Translations under genes and position numbers: made by a program | Notes under the pieces: generated by a model | Told to the model about the DNA's origin: nothing | The model's database searches: none | The model's input: the letters and a program-made list of their open reading frames with translations, nothing else | Shown here: in pieces, positions 44,748 to 55,629 of the stretch | Position numbering within the stretch: the first letter of the stretch is position 1 | How the letters are laid out: every line of letters begins with the position of its first letter | Assembly: GCF_000816105.1 (NCBI RefSeq) | Contig: NZ_CP007140.1 | Span: forward strand, 1,390,388 to 1,454,387 | DNA: 64,000 bases | Origin: Thermococcus guaymasensis DSM 11113 | GTDB lineage: Archaea; Methanobacteriota_B; Thermococci; Thermococcales; Thermococcaceae | Direction: 5' to 3'

Positions 44748-44777
44748 AGAAGAAAGTAAGAAAAGGGGCTTAAAAGG

Positions 44778-46670
44778 TTAGCTTCCGCTGAGCTCCTGGA
44801 TTTTCTTTCTCACCAAGGTGCTGACGAGCTTTCCGTCCGCCCTTCCGCGGAGCTTCGCCATGGCGCGACCCATTACCATGCCCATGGCGCCCATGCCCTT
44901 CGCCTTGATGACCTCGATGTTGGCCTGGATTACCTCGTCGATGATTCTCTCGACTTCTTCCTCGCTGAGCAGGGTGAGGCCCTTCTCCTCGGCCACCTGG
45001 GCGGCGCTTTTCTCAGGGTGGAGCGCGAGCTCCTTGAATATCTCCTCGAAGGCCTCCTTGGCTATCTTGCCCTCGGTGTAGAGCTGGAATGCCTCCCTGA
45101 TGTGCTGGTCGGTGATGTTCTCAATTGGGACTTCCTTCTTGAGGCCCTTGAGGACAACAACGAGTATAGATGCAGCCAGTGAGGGCTTCACACCCTTCTT
45201 CACGAGCTCCTCGAAGAGTTCGTCGCGCTCGTCGTTAACGAGGGTCTCGGCCAGGCTTTTGTCAATCTTGTACTCCTTCACGTAGCGCTCGACCCTCTCC
45301 TGCGGGAGCTCTGGGAGGTTTGCCTTAATCCTCTCCTTCTCCTCGGGCGGGATGAATATCGAGGGTATGTCGGTCTCCGGGTACATCCTCGCCTTGCCGG
45401 GCAGGGGGCGCATGTACTGGGTGTTGCCGTCGGGCAGGGCCCTCCTCGTCTCCTCCGGGACGCCTTCTATTGCCTCCCTCGCGCGCTTAACGACTTCCGC
45501 GAGGGCCTTCTTTGCGGTCTCTTCGTTAGCCGCGACGAGGACAAAGGCATCAAGCTCGCCGAGGCCAAGTTTTTCAATAACTCCATTAACCTCTTTTTCC
45601 CTAATTCCATAATTCGGTAATTCATCGACGTGGAAGATGCCCTTCACGTACTTCTTCGCCCTATCGGCCATCTCGGTGCCGAGCCTCCTGCCGGGCTGGA
45701 TTTCCCTGCCTATGAGCCCGCGGAACTTCGGCAGCTTCACTGCGAGAACCTTTCCGCCCCTCTTAATCGTCCTCGCGATTATCTTGGACTCAGTGTTCTC
45801 AAAGACGTCGGTGACGTCGTAGAACTCCTCCTTAATGTCTTCGGGCTTAACGCCCCTCTCGCGGAGCTCGTCGCGGATTTTGAGGAGGTTGAGCTGTCTC
45901 TCAACTTCCCTCTCGATGATGAGCGGAATCATGTCGAGCTCCTGGACGCCCTTAATCTCAACTCTTGCCCCTCCTTTAATCGAGACGTTCAAATCCTGCC
46001 TTATCGTTCCAAGGCCGCGCTTGACCTTTCTCGTCGCCCTCAGCGCGTCTCCAATGTACTTGGCGACGACCTTGGCCTGCTCAGGGTGGTGTATGTCGGG
46101 GGTCGTGCTTATTTCCACCAGTGGAATTCCAAGGCGGTCGAGGCGGTATATTACCTCCTTCTCCTTTCTCTCGACGATTCTGCAGGCGTCTTCCTCAAGG
46201 CATATCGTCGGGATTCCAACGCTTCCCCACGGAGTATCAACCCTTCCGTCGAGCGCTATAACAGCAGTCCTCTGGAAACCGGAGACGTTGGAGCCGTCAA
46301 TGACAATTTTACGCATGAAGTGGACTTCGTCAACGGGCTTGGCGTTCAGTAAATAGGCTATCTGGAGCGTAACCTCTAAAGCCTCCCTGTCCGGCCCCCT
46401 CGGCGGTTCCTCGTCCATGTAAACGAGGTCGCTCAGCTCGTAGCTGCCCTCGTAGATGTACTTCCTCCCCTTCTTGAACTCCTCGAGTGCGGCGGGGTCT
46501 ATCTCACCGAGCTCGCTCATCGTGGGCCTTAAACGGCGCTCAAACGTGAAGTCAACCTCCTCGGTAAGCTCGCTCGGAACTGGCGAGAACAGCTTTTTGG
46601 TATCGAGCTGCCTGTGAATCTCAAGGCCGACCTTAAGGCCGAGCTCCCTGTAATCGAACTTTTCGGTCAT
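44778..46670 (-). CDS. gatE: Glu-tRNA(Gln) amidotransferase subunit E
   Basis: A 630-residue GatE of the archaeal GatDE enzyme that turns Glu-tRNA(Gln) into Gln-tRNA(Gln). It has [27 protein letters not shown], the AspRS-like insert (about 290-400) and the C-terminal GatB/YqeY tail domain ([20 protein letters not shown]). It starts five bases after gatD; ATG 46670 has GAGGTGATGAAG before it. Confidence 0.96.
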   Translation of the reverse strand: MTEKFDYRELGLKVGLEIHRQLDTKKLFSPVPSELTEEVDFTFERRLRPTMSELGEIDPAALEEFKKGRKYIYEGSYELSDLVYMDEEPPRGPDREALEVTLQIAYLLNAKPVDEVHFMRKIVIDGSNVSGFQRTAVIALDGRVDTPWGSVGIPTICLEEDACRIVERKEKEVIYRLDRLGIPLVEISTTPDIHHPEQAKVVAKYIGDALRATRKVKRGLGTIRQDLNVSIKGGARVEIKGVQELDMIPLIIEREVERQLNLLKIRDELRERGVKPEDIKEEFYDVTDVFENTESKIIARTIKRGGKVLAVKLPKFRGLIGREIQPGRRLGTEMADRAKKYVKGIFHVDELPNYGIREKEVNGVIEKLGLGELDAFVLVAANEETAKKALAEVVKRAREAIEGVPEETRRALPDGNTQYMRPLPGKARMYPETDIPSIFIPPEEKERIKANLPELPQERVERYVKEYKIDKSLAETLVNDERDELFEELVKKGVKPSLAASILVVVLKGLKKEVPIENITDQHIREAFQLYTEGKIAKEAFEEIFKELALHPEKSAAQVAEEKGLTLLSEEEVERIIDEVIQANIEVIKAKGMGAMGMVMGRAMAKLRGRADGKLVSTLVRKKIQELSGS

Positions 46671-46675
46671 CTTCA

Positions 46676-47995
46676 TCACCTCAGGAACGTGTCGTACCTC
46701 GTGTAGGGCGTGATTTCGCCAGCGTAGTTTGTCAACATCATCTTCTCCACTTCCTTCAGGTCGTTGGTGTGGCCGAGAACCCACATGAGCTTGACGTAGG
46801 CCGTCTCTGGAAGCATGTCCTCACAGGGTATTGCCCCGGCCTTCAGGAGCTTCCTGCCGTTTGAGTAGACGTTGAGGTTCACTCTGCCGTAGAGGCACTG
46901 GCTCGTGACGCAGACGGCGACGCCTTCCTGAACTGCCCTCTCAACGTGCGGGATGAAGTCCTGCGGGACGTGGCCGAGGCCGGTTCCCTCTATGACAACG
47001 CCCCTGTATCCCCTGTCCACGAGGAAGTCGAGGATCTCACCGCTGATTCCCGGGTAGACCTTCAGGAGGGCGACTTTCTCCTCCATCTTGGTATCAGCTA
47101 CAACCTCTCCCTCGCCCCTCCTCCTGTAGTCGCTCCTGAGGAACTCGATTTCGCCCTTCGGCCACACCTTCGCTATCGGGACGTCGTTGATGCTCCTGAA
47201 GGCGTCGCGCCTGCTGGTGTGCATCTTCCTGACCTTCGTTCCCCTATGAGCTAAGCAGTAGGTGTCGCTCGTCTCGCCGTGCATCACCACCATGACCTCG
47301 GCAACGTCGCTCGTCGCCATCTTAACTGCGCAGGTGAGGTTCATGGCCGCGTCGCTGCTCGGCCTGTCGGAGCTCCTCTGGGCACCGACGAGGACAACTG
47401 GCTTCGTGAGGTTCCTCAGCATGAAGCTCAGGGCAGAGGCCGTGTAGCCCATAGTGTCGGTTCCGTGGGCTATGATAACGCCGTCCTCACCCCCGTTGAG
47501 AGCTTTAGCCACTTCCTCGGCGATTTTGACCCAGTAGGCCGGCTTCATGTCCTCACTGAGTATGTTCATAATGAGCTTGGGCGTGATGTTCGCCATCTCG
47601 AATATCTCGGGAACGGCCTTCGCCAGCTCCTCGGCGGTAAAAGCCGGGTGAACGGCACCGGTCTTGTAGTCAACCCTGCTCGCTATCGTCCCTCCAGTTC
47701 CTAGAATCGTGACGCTCGGAAGCCCTTCCCTCCTCGGCAGAACCTCCTTGAACTCCATCTTCGGCTTCTCGACGGCCTTTTCAATGACTTCAACGCTCTC
47801 AATGGCGTCAATTAGAACGCCGACGTTGTAGCCGTTGTCGAGCTTTATCGTCAGCGTCTCCCCCGGAGAAAGCTCGTAGGGGGGCATCACGAGGCCTTCG
47901 AAGGTAATCCTCTCGTCCCCTTCCCTCTTGACGACCCTGATGAGGTCGCCCACTTCAAGGTTATGTCTCTTCATAAATTCCTCAACCTTTCTCAT
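46676..47995 (-). CDS. gatD: Glu-tRNA(Gln) amidotransferase subunit D
   Basis: A 439-residue asparaginase-like subunit that frees ammonia for GatE. The N-terminal domain (about 1-80) is specific to GatD. Catalytic motifs are [18 protein letters not shown] and [16 protein letters not shown], with the second-site Lys/Asp region around [12 protein letters not shown]. Start at 47995 follows GGAAGGAAG. Confidence 0.96.
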   Translation of the reverse strand: MRKVEEFMKRHNLEVGDLIRVVKREGDERITFEGLVMPPYELSPGETLTIKLDNGYNVGVLIDAIESVEVIEKAVEKPKMEFKEVLPRREGLPSVTILGTGGTIASRVDYKTGAVHPAFTAEELAKAVPEIFEMANITPKLIMNILSEDMKPAYWVKIAEEVAKALNGGEDGVIIAHGTDTMGYTASALSFMLRNLTKPVVLVGAQRSSDRPSSDAAMNLTCAVKMATSDVAEVMVVMHGETSDTYCLAHRGTKVRKMHTSRRDAFRSINDVPIAKVWPKGEIEFLRSDYRRRGEGEVVADTKMEEKVALLKVYPGISGEILDFLVDRGYRGVVIEGTGLGHVPQDFIPHVERAVQEGVAVCVTSQCLYGRVNLNVYSNGRKLLKAGAIPCEDMLPETAYVKLMWVLGHTNDLKEVEKMMLTNYAGEITPYTRYDTFLR

Positions 47996-48003
47996 CTTCC
48001 TTC

Positions 48004-48046
48004 CCCCGGCACTTGCTCTCCAAACCACTATAAAACAATGCCGGGG
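48004..48046. promoter_or_regulatory. Divergent gatD/translin promoter region with inverted repeat
   Basis: The 8-base arms CCCCGGCA (48004-48011) and TGCCGGGG (48039-48046) enclose ACTATAAAAC, which on the minus strand is a box A for gatD. On the plus strand CCTTATAAGTTC (48048-48059) is a box A for the translin gene. The repeat could be an operator acting on both. Confidence 0.45.
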
Positions 48047-48086
48047 CCCTTATAAGTTCTTTTTCAAACCCAAAATTGGTGGGAGC

Positions 48087-48707
48087 ATGAGGATAGAGGA
48101 CATAATTGAGAGAATCCGAAAGAAGCTTGACGAAATAGACGGGGCAAGGGAAGAGGCCCTCCAAATGACGCGAGAAATCGTAAGGCTGAGCGGCGATGCC
48201 GTCAAGGCCCTCCACAGGGGAGAAGTTGATAAAGCCAGGGAACGGCTGAAAGTTGCAAGAAGCTTAGTCGAGGAGCTCAGGAACCTCTTGTCTCCTTACC
48301 CCATGCTCTACTACTCCGGCTACGTGCAGAGTGCCCACCAGGAGTTCGTCGAGGCCAATCTTTTACTAGCGTACCTGACGGAGGAGGAGCTACCCTCCCC
48401 CTGGGATCTTGGAGTGCCTGAAGCTGACTACCTCCTCGGTCTCGGAGACTTCATAGGTGAGCTAAGACGGCACTTCCTTCACCTGCTACTCCGGGGAGAG
48501 ATAGATAAAGCCGAGGAAGTGTACAGGTTCATGGAGAAGCTGTACGGCGAGCTTATGACGCTTGAATATCCCAAAGGCGTTGTGAACGTCAGGGCAAAGC
48601 AGGATCAGGCTAGATATGTGCTAGAAAGAACCCTCGAAGACCTGACGCGGGCTAAACTCAATAAGAGCCTTGAGGAAAAGCTGGAAGCGGCGATGGGGGA
48701 TGGATGA
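48087..48707 (+). CDS. Translin family RNA-binding protein
   Basis: A 206-residue all-helical protein of the translin family: [18 protein letters not shown] near the start, [16 protein letters not shown], and [16 protein letters not shown] near the C-terminus, which is the typical signature. Archaeal translin relatives form octamers and bind or cut RNA. The next gene, endonuclease V, overlaps its end by eight bases, and both may work in nucleic acid processing. The start follows GGTGGGAGC. Confidence 0.85.
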   Translation: MRIEDIIERIRKKLDEIDGAREEALQMTREIVRLSGDAVKALHRGEVDKARERLKVARSLVEELRNLLSPYPMLYYSGYVQSAHQEFVEANLLLAYLTEEELPSPWDLGVPEADYLLGLGDFIGELRRHFLHLLLRGEIDKAEEVYRFMEKLYGELMTLEYPKGVVNVRAKQDQARYVLERTLEDLTRAKLNKSLEEKLEAAMGDG

Positions 48708-49269
48708 GGTTCTAAAGAAAATCGCGGAGGTTCAGCTCAAGCTGGCACGGAAGATCAGAGAGCAACCTCTGGCCCTTGAAGATGTTGCAACGGTCGGAGC
48801 AGTGGACGTGTCGTATCGGGGAGAGAAAGCGAAGGCCGCCTTTGTCCTTTGCACTTTTCCAGAGTGCAGGATTTTAAAACAGCGGATTATAGAGACCACT
48901 GTAGAGTTCCCCTACATCCCCACGTTCTTTTTCCTGCGGGAGACAAAACCTGCTCTCTTGGTCATAGGGCACGAGAGACTGGACGTTCTGCTGGTTGAAG
49001 GGCACGGGAAGGCTCATCCAAGGGGATACGGGCTTGCCTCTCACATTGGCTTACTCCTCCGGGTGCCCACGATTGGAGTCGCAAAAAGGCCCCTCAAGGG
49101 AGCTCCCGAAGGCTCGTGGGTGAAAGTTGGCAAAGCCTACGTAAGTGTCGGACACCTGGTTGACCTTCCATCTGCGGTTGCTATAGTTAAGGCTTTAAAC
49201 CGGAACGGCTATCCCTTACCGCTCAAGCTGGCGGACGAACTCTCCAAGGGGAAGAGAGATGGGCAGTGA
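48700..49269 (+). CDS. nfi: Endonuclease V
   Basis: A 189-residue enzyme that nicks DNA (or RNA) next to deoxyinosine. The conserved parts are [10 protein letters not shown] with the metal Asp, [15 protein letters not shown] (PYIP wedge), [21 protein letters not shown] with the second acidic site, and TIGVAKRPL. It is translated from ATG 48700 within the translin gene end and overlaps the RibK gene. Confidence 0.94.
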   Translation: MDEVLKKIAEVQLKLARKIREQPLALEDVATVGAVDVSYRGEKAKAAFVLCTFPECRILKQRIIETTVEFPYIPTFFFLRETKPALLVIGHERLDVLLVEGHGKAHPRGYGLASHIGLLLRVPTIGVAKRPLKGAPEGSWVKVGKAYVSVGHLVDLPSAVAIVKALNRNGYPLPLKLADELSKGKRDGQ

Positions 49270-49903
49270 GAGGATAGAACTTCTGCTGAAGCTGGCAGAA
49301 CTCGGGGCTATAGGTGAAAAAAAGGAGGTAACGCTCAGAGAGCTTGCCTCAATCCTGGACACTTCTCCCCAGAGTGTACTCAGATTGATAAGGGATCTCG
49401 AGAGAGAAGGGCTTGTCTCTAGGGGGAGTTCAGGCAGAAAAACCCGCCTTGAGCTGACGGAGAAAGGCCTTGAACTCCTGGAGCGGCTTCATGAGAGGCT
49501 TGAAAGGGCTCTGTACCAAGGCCTTATTCTTGGGGAGGTAGTTTCGGGCCTCGGGGAAGGCTCCTACTACGTCCAGCTTTACAAAGACAGAATTAAAGAG
49601 TACCTCGGTTTTGAGCCATTTCCGGGGACGCTGAACGTTAGAGTGATCTTTCCAAAGACGGTATTTGATGCCCTGGCAGATGTAAGGCCTATCCTGATTC
49701 CAGGCTTCGTGAGAGACGGGCGAACCTTTGGGGACGTTAAAGCATACCCAGTCAGGGTTGAAGGCATAGAGGGCGCCATCGTGGTGCCTTCCAGAACTGT
49801 CCACCCTCCAAAAATAGCCGAAATAATAGCCCCCGTGAACTTGAGGGAGACTCTGAGGCTCAAGGATGGGAGCAGGATCAGGATACAAGCTCTTAGGAGG
49901 TAA
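49259..49903 (+). CDS. ribK: CTP-dependent riboflavin kinase with HTH domain
   Basis: A 214-residue protein. Residues 1-85 form a winged helix-turn-helix ([21 protein letters not shown]), and 90-214 the archaeal RibK domain with [28 protein letters not shown] and the final [11 protein letters not shown]. RibK makes FMN using CTP, and the DNA-binding part may repress riboflavin genes. Last gene before a membrane protein whose ATG overlaps its stop. Confidence 0.92.
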   Translation: MGSERIELLLKLAELGAIGEKKEVTLRELASILDTSPQSVLRLIRDLEREGLVSRGSSGRKTRLELTEKGLELLERLHERLERALYQGLILGEVVSGLGEGSYYVQLYKDRIKEYLGFEPFPGTLNVRVIFPKTVFDALADVRPILIPGFVRDGRTFGDVKAYPVRVEGIEGAIVVPSRTVHPPKIAEIIAPVNLRETLRLKDGSRIRIQALRR

Positions 49904-50421
49904 TGAAGGTGGAGAAGCTTTTTAAAGCTGTAACCGGCGCCGGCGTTGGGTCTCTTGTTGCGTTCCTTCTAGCGATAACAACCTTACCGGAGGATATTGA
50001 TGTTTACCTCGTCATGGGGATGTACACTGCTTCTATGCTGATTTTTGCACTGATATTCTCAAAAAAGGAGTGGCAATTCAAAACGTCCTCTTTGAGCTAC
50101 GTTTCTGGAATGGTGATTGTGGCCATAGCGCAGATGCTTTCGATTTACACAGGTATAGGAGGGGGTGTGGTTTTCTTCCTAGTGGCATTGTCTCTGTTTT
50201 TCATCCTCTACTCTAAGCCCGGGGGAGTTTTCGATGTCGTTCTTGCGGGTCCGCTCTATTTTTCGGGGGCTATGACAGTTTTTGTCCTTGAAAGCGCGCT
50301 CGGTATCCCTGCGGAGCAGGGGGAAGTTTGGATCGTGGCCATCTTCGTAGGTTTCCTTGGGATGATGGGCGCCCTTACCGGGGCCGCCGCGAGGTTGCTT
50401 CTCGCAAAACCGAAACCTTAA
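49903..50421 (+). CDS. Membrane protein with five or six helices, unknown function
   Basis: A 172-residue hydrophobic protein; helices lie near residues 10-25, 33-49, 60-80, 84-103, 108-127 and 143-165. Start overlaps the ribK stop (TAATGA context), so it belongs to the translin-endoV-ribK transcript. No family recognised. Confidence 0.65.
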   Translation: MKVEKLFKAVTGAGVGSLVAFLLAITTLPEDIDVYLVMGMYTASMLIFALIFSKKEWQFKTSSLSYVSGMVIVAIAQMLSIYTGIGGGVVFFLVALSLFFILYSKPGGVFDVVLAGPLYFSGAMTVFVLESALGIPAEQGEVWIVAIFVGFLGMMGALTGAAARLLLAKPKP

Positions 50422-50457
50422 ATACGATTGTAAAGCAGAATCAAGAGGGTGGTTTAA

Positions 50458-50667
50458 ATGGTCATGAGGCTGTCGAGGATATACGGAAAGCAGATCTATA
50501 ACACAAAGGGGAACTACGTTGGCTATGTGGACGAGGTTCTAATCGACATAGACACGGGATATGGAAGAGTACTGGCCCTTGCGCTTCCAGGAGAAAAAGT
50601 TGGAATTCCTTATGAGCGCGTTGTTGCAATAGGGGACATAATTCTCGTCAAGGCCAAGGAGGAGTGA
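50458..50667 (+). CDS. PRC-barrel domain protein
   Basis: A 69-residue PRC-barrel protein: LSRIYGKQIYNTKGNYVGYV, then VLIDIDTGYGRVLALAL, VGIPYERVVAIGDIILVK. Archaeal single PRC-barrel proteins are related to CdvA and to rRNA-maturation factors. ATG 50464 is an alternative start. A promoter AACCTTAAATACG (50413-50425) overlaps the previous stop. Confidence 0.85.
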   Translation: MVMRLSRIYGKQIYNTKGNYVGYVDEVLIDIDTGYGRVLALALPGEKVGIPYERVVAIGDIILVKAKEE

Positions 50668-50743
50668 GCCACCTGCTATTTTCCCAGTTTTGTCTCTTCT
50701 ATGTGTCCCCTCTCTGCCGGTTTCGTTTAAAGCCATAGCACAT

Positions 50744-51040
50744 CTAAGATTTAGACTCGATCTTGAACCTCGGCTCCTCAATCCACTCGCTCTTACAGCG
50801 CGGACAGCGGGAGGGGATGTTGATTTCAGGTTTAAAACGGAAGCCGCACTTTCTGCACTCAGCGGGTTTGACGAGTAGAACTTTTCCCTCTCGCTTCAGG
50901 GTCTTCTGAATCGCCTTGAGATCCTCCAGGATGAGTTTTTTGCTCCCCCTCCCCCTGATGCCGAGAATCTGGGCTAGCTCGCTCACGGAATAGTCGCGCT
51001 CCTCCAAAAGGCTTATTATCCGTTCCCGCCGAGTGGCCAT
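50744..51040 (-). CDS. Transcription regulator with winged helix and zinc ribbon
   Basis: A 98-residue protein: an N-terminal helix-turn-helix (RERIISLLEERDYSVSELAQ) and a C-terminal zinc ribbon (CRKCGFRFK, CPRCKSEWIEEP). This family is common in archaea as predicted transcription regulators. It is divergent from pus10, with start sites about 45 bases apart. Confidence 0.85.
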   Translation of the reverse strand: MATRRERIISLLEERDYSVSELAQILGIRGRGSKKLILEDLKAIQKTLKREGKVLLVKPAECRKCGFRFKPEINIPSRCPRCKSEWIEEPRFKIESKS

Positions 51041-51084
51041 CGGAGGAACTTGGACGATGGAATAAAAAGCTTTAGGGTGGGAAG

Positions 51085-52242
51085 ATGATACTCGAGAAGG
51101 CCGAAAGGATCCTTGAGAAGCACGAACTCTGCGACCACTGCCTTGGAAGACTGTTCGCAATGCTCGGCAAGGGGACAAACGAAGAGCGTGGAAAGGCTAT
51201 AAGGTTCGTCCTCAACATGGAGCGCTCCGCGAGAGGTTTACAACCGATAGAAGAGCCTGAGGAGTGTGAGCTCTGCCACAACGTCTTTGAAAGAATTCCT
51301 GAGCTCGTCGAGGCCATGAAAAAGGCGGGCGAAGGGATTGAGTTCGAGACGTTTCTCGTGGGCTCCCGCTTCCCGGAGGAAATCAAGGAGAAAGAGAAAG
51401 CAATCTGGGAGGCGTTTGATATCGAGACCGCCGAGCCGATAAACCGGGAGTTCAACCGCGAGCTCGGCAAGGCCTTTGGAAAAGCAACCGGGAAGGAAAC
51501 CTCGAAGAACCCCGATGTGGTTTTCATAGTCGAACCGTTCTCGGGCAAGGTTGAAATTCAAATCAACCCGGTTTACGTTTACGGGCGCTACAGAAAGCTG
51601 ATCAGGGGGATTCCCCAGACCCCCTTGCCGGACTTCGAGGACAGCGTAGCCTCTATAATCTGCAGGGCGTTTTCAAAGGCATTTGAAGGCAAGTGCGTCT
51701 TCAAGGGTGCCGGAAGGGAGGACGTGGACGTAAGGATGCTTGGCAACGGGAGGCCCTTCATCGTCGAAATTAAGAGACCGAAGAGGAGAAGGGTTGACCT
51801 TGAAAAGGTCGCCGGGGAGATAAACGCGAGCGGGAAGGTGGAGGTTCTCGACCTGCGCTTTGTCTCGGCGAAGGAGGCCGAGGAAGTTCTCACGAAGAAT
51901 CACCGGAAGGAATACCTCGCGCTCGTTCTCGTTGAGGAGGGGGTAACCCCCGAGGAGGCTGAGGAAGTGGCGAGGAAGCTAAGTGGCCTCGAAATCCACC
52001 AGAGGACTCCCTGGCGCGTTAGGAAGGCGAGGGCCGACAAGGTGAGGGTGAAAAGGGTTCACGAGGCCGAGGCGAGGTGGGTTGATGAAAAGCACTTCGA
52101 GTTAAGGCTCGTCACAGATGGAGGGCTCTACATCAAGGAGTTAATCTCCGGTGACAAAGGGCGCACGAAGCCCTCTGTTACTGACCTGCTTGGAAAGAAA
52201 GCGTGGTGCGAAAGGCTGGACGTGCTCAACATTCTCGACTGA
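51085..52242 (+). CDS. pus10: tRNA pseudouridine(54/55) synthase Pus10
   Basis: A 385-residue archaeal Pus10 that makes pseudouridine 54 and 55 in tRNA. The N-terminal zinc-binding part has CDHCLGRLFAMLGKGTNEER and CELCHNVF; a THUMP-like domain follows; the catalytic segment is GREDVDVRMLGNGRPFIVE with Asp, followed by KRPKRR. DLRFVSAKEAEEVL and IHQRTPWRVRKARADKVR are further family stretches. Starts after GGGTGGGAAG. Confidence 0.94.
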   Translation: MILEKAERILEKHELCDHCLGRLFAMLGKGTNEERGKAIRFVLNMERSARGLQPIEEPEECELCHNVFERIPELVEAMKKAGEGIEFETFLVGSRFPEEIKEKEKAIWEAFDIETAEPINREFNRELGKAFGKATGKETSKNPDVVFIVEPFSGKVEIQINPVYVYGRYRKLIRGIPQTPLPDFEDSVASIICRAFSKAFEGKCVFKGAGREDVDVRMLGNGRPFIVEIKRPKRRRVDLEKVAGEINASGKVEVLDLRFVSAKEAEEVLTKNHRKEYLALVLVEEGVTPEEAEEVARKLSGLEIHQRTPWRVRKARADKVRVKRVHEAEARWVDEKHFELRLVTDGGLYIKELISGDKGRTKPSVTDLLGKKAWCERLDVLNILD

Positions 52243-52410
52243 AGGCAAGGGCAAAGTTTTATAAATTGATCGAAGAGGCTTTTAGTGATTCCTAGGGGGT
52301 TAGTCCTAAGTCTAAACGGAGCGAAAAGGTTCCCCCTCTGAAAAGATTAGGTCTCTAAGTTGTCCTGTTGGACGATATCTGCATACTGAAGTCGTTGAGA
52401 GGTGGTTGGA
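52243..52410 (+). promoter_or_regulatory. Promoter and long 5' leader of rpl21e
   Basis: Box A AGTTTTATAAATTG (52255-52268) puts the start of transcription near 52293, leaving about 118 untranslated bases before the L21e ATG, unusually long for this genome. The leader can form AGGGGG/CCCCCT (52295-52300 region with 52334-52339) and a small GTCC/GGAC hairpin with loop TGTT further on. This might be an autoregulatory site for the ribosomal protein; not proven. Confidence 0.4.
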
Positions 52411-52707
52411 ATGGTTAAGAAGGCGCACAGCTTCAGGAAGAAGACCCGCGGGAAGCTCAGCAAGCACCCGAGGAGAAGGGGCCTTCCCCCGCTTACCAGG
52501 TTCCTCCAGGAGTTCGAGGTCGGGCAGAGGGTTCATATTGTCATAGAGCCGAGCTACCACAGGGGCATGCCCGACCCGAGGTTCCACGGAAGGACCGGGA
52601 CCGTCGTCGGTAAGCGCGGTGATGCCTACATCGTCGAGATAAGGGACGGCGGTAAGGTTAAGACCTTCTTCATACACCCGGTCCACCTCAGGCCTCAGAA
52701 GGGATGA
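52411..52707 (+). CDS. Large subunit ribosomal protein L21e
   Basis: A 98-residue L21e (eL21) protein of the archaeal 50S subunit: [56 protein letters not shown] and [13 protein letters not shown]. The ATG at 52411 follows GAGGTGGTTGGA. The rpoF gene overlaps its stop, a common archaeal pairing. Confidence 0.95.
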   Translation: MVKKAHSFRKKTRGKLSKHPRRRGLPPLTRFLQEFEVGQRVHIVIEPSYHRGMPDPRFHGRTGTVVGKRGDAYIVEIRDGGKVKTFFIHPVHLRPQKG

Positions 52708-52709
52708 GC

Positions 52710-53078
52710 ATGATCGGGCGGAAAAAGCTTGAAGAGCGCTACATCACCCTTGCAGAGGCCAGGGAGCTCCTTGAAAGGCGCAGAGCTGAGGGAATGGAAG
52801 ACAACCCAGAGGAGCCAATGTTCTACGAGGCAAGGGTCAGCCTTGAGCACGCGGAGCGCTTTGCAAAGCTGAAGCCAGAGCAGGCAGTTGAGCTCAAGGA
52901 GAAGCTAACGGAGCTCTTTGACTGGATTGACGAGAGGATAGCTGCCAAGCTCGTCGACCTCCTCCCTGAGGACTACTTTGACATCAGGGTTATCTTTGCA
53001 AAAGAGGAGTACATGCCTACCCCCGAGGAGGCCGAGGAAATCATCAACCTGATAGACCAGTACAGGCCCCTCGACTGA
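52710..53078 (+). CDS. rpoF: RNA polymerase subunit F (Rpo4)
   Basis: A 122-residue Rpb4-type subunit that, with RpoE, makes the stalk of archaeal RNA polymerase. Segments such as EAEEIINLIDQYRPL, LPEDYFDIRVIFAKEEYMPT and EDNPEEPMFYEARVSLEHAE are typical of Thermococcales Rpo4. ATG 52710 is preferred for spacing to GGGATGA; ATG 52704 overlaps the L21e stop and is an alternative. Confidence 0.93.
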   Translation: MIGRKKLEERYITLAEARELLERRRAEGMEDNPEEPMFYEARVSLEHAERFAKLKPEQAVELKEKLTELFDWIDERIAAKLVDLLPEDYFDIRVIFAKEEYMPTPEEAEEIINLIDQYRPLD

Positions 53079-53141
53079 CTCTTCTCTTTTTCCTCACAAA
53101 GTATAAAAACTTCGGGAGAGTAGATTTCTGGGGGAGAGAAG

Positions 53142-54589
<1,448 letters not shown>

Positions 54590-54622
54590 ATTGAAGTCAT
54601 AGAAGAACTTTTGGTGATGTTC

Positions 54623-55027
54623 ATGATCGAGGTCGGAGAGTACAAAGTTAAGGAAGGCCTCTACTACACAAAGGACCACGAGTGGGCTCAGGTTCTTGAG
54701 GACGGAACCGTTCTCGTCGGAATCAGTGACTACGCTCAGAAGGAGCTCGGCGATCTTGCTTACGTCGAGCTCCCCGAGGTCGGGAAGGAGGTAAACAAGG
54801 GCGACGTCCTCTGTGAGCTGGAGAGCGTCAAGGCCGTCAGCGAGGTCTACGCCCCCGTCAGCGGGGAGGTCGTTGAGGTGAACGGGGAGCTTGAGGATTC
54901 GCCGGAGCTCCTCAACGAAGACCCCTACGAACACTGGATTGCCAAGATAAAGCCGACCAACCTTGAAGAGGAGCTCAAGGAGCTCATGGATGCCGAGGCC
55001 TACGCTGAATACATCAAGAGCCTCTGA
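54623..55027 (+). CDS. gcvH: Glycine cleavage system H protein
   Basis: A 134-residue lipoyl carrier of the glycine cleavage system. The lipoyl lysine is in GDVLCELESVKAVSEVYAP; KDHEWAQVLEDG and LLNEDPYEHWIAKIKP are also typical. ATG 54623 follows GGTGATGTTC. The other glycine cleavage genes are not nearby, as is usual in Thermococcales. Confidence 0.95.
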   Translation: MIEVGEYKVKEGLYYTKDHEWAQVLEDGTVLVGISDYAQKELGDLAYVELPEVGKEVNKGDVLCELESVKAVSEVYAPVSGEVVEVNGELEDSPELLNEDPYEHWIAKIKPTNLEEELKELMDAEAYAEYIKSL

Positions 55028-55094
55028 GTCCTCCTTTTCTCTTGCCCTAGGAAGTTTTAAGTATTTTACAGCCTTATTCTCTTTGGTGGTTCTC

Positions 55095-55436
55095 GTGAAG
55101 GTTCTGAAGGAGTGGGACGTTAAGGTGAAGCTGGTCAGGACAAAGAGGGGAGCGATTCTCCACATGATCGAGCTTGAGCCCGGGCACTTCTACCTTGAAC
55201 AGAACCCTCTGAAGGACTCGAAGTACGGCGTCGCCTACAGAAAGATAAAGGAGCACTTCCCCGAGTTCTACATGTTCTGGGAGATTAAGAACAACCGCTA
55301 TACTGGAAAGCTCCTCGCGGGGGCGTTTTTAGAAAAGCAGGAGATAGACGAGTTCATAACCCTGCTCGCGCAGACGGAGGACTTCAAGAAGTTCGAGGAA
55401 ATCCTGGAGGAGATTGAGGAACTTGAGGAGGAGTGA
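55095..55436 (+). CDS. Conserved archaeal protein, unknown function
   Basis: A 113-residue acidic protein. GTG at 55095 follows GGTGGTTCTC; box A AGTTTTAAGTATTTTAC lies near 55053-55069. The sequence has VKLVRTKRGAILHMIELEPGHFYLEQNPLKD, broken here to its key parts: a beta-rich start, YRKIKEHFPEFYMFWEIKN, and a Glu-rich helical end. No function is known to me. Confidence 0.72.
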   Translation: MKVLKEWDVKVKLVRTKRGAILHMIELEPGHFYLEQNPLKDSKYGVAYRKIKEHFPEFYMFWEIKNNRYTGKLLAGAFLEKQEIDEFITLLAQTEDFKKFEEILEEIEELEEE

Positions 55437-55541
55437 GCTCCGCCCTTGGCTTTCATCATTTTGCTGCGCAAAGCGCAGTTTCAGATACCCTAGAGGTCTT
55501 CATCGCTCGGTTTTCTTCAAGAAAAGATGGATAAAAGCCTA

Positions 55542-55604
55542 ACGGCTCAGTCAGTATACCCCTCATCACATTTCAGCTACCGTGAGGCTCCTCATCGCCA
55601 CCTT
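55542..55604 (-). ncRNA. Box C/D guide sRNA with D' guide to the same 23S motif
   Basis: Minus strand: C box GCGATGA (55598-55592, one base off consensus), 15 bases, D' CTGA (55576-55573), 4 bases, C' TGATGA (55568-55563), 12 bases, D CTGA (55550-55547). The D' guide contains CCTCACGGTA, complementary to UACCGUGAGG of the 23S motif GUACCGUGAGGGAAAGG; the fifth-base rule points to the second C of UACC. Spacing 15/4/12 equals that of the RNAs at 13010 and 44216. Confidence 0.75.
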
Positions 55605-55629
55605 TCTCTCTGAAATGCTTCTTAAAAGG

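Noticed and set aside
52285-52345. GGGGGTTAGTCCTAAG in the L21e leader, which recalls a piece of 23S rRNA.
   Set aside because: The likeness covers only about a dozen bases and the rest does not fit; too weak to call an rRNA fragment.
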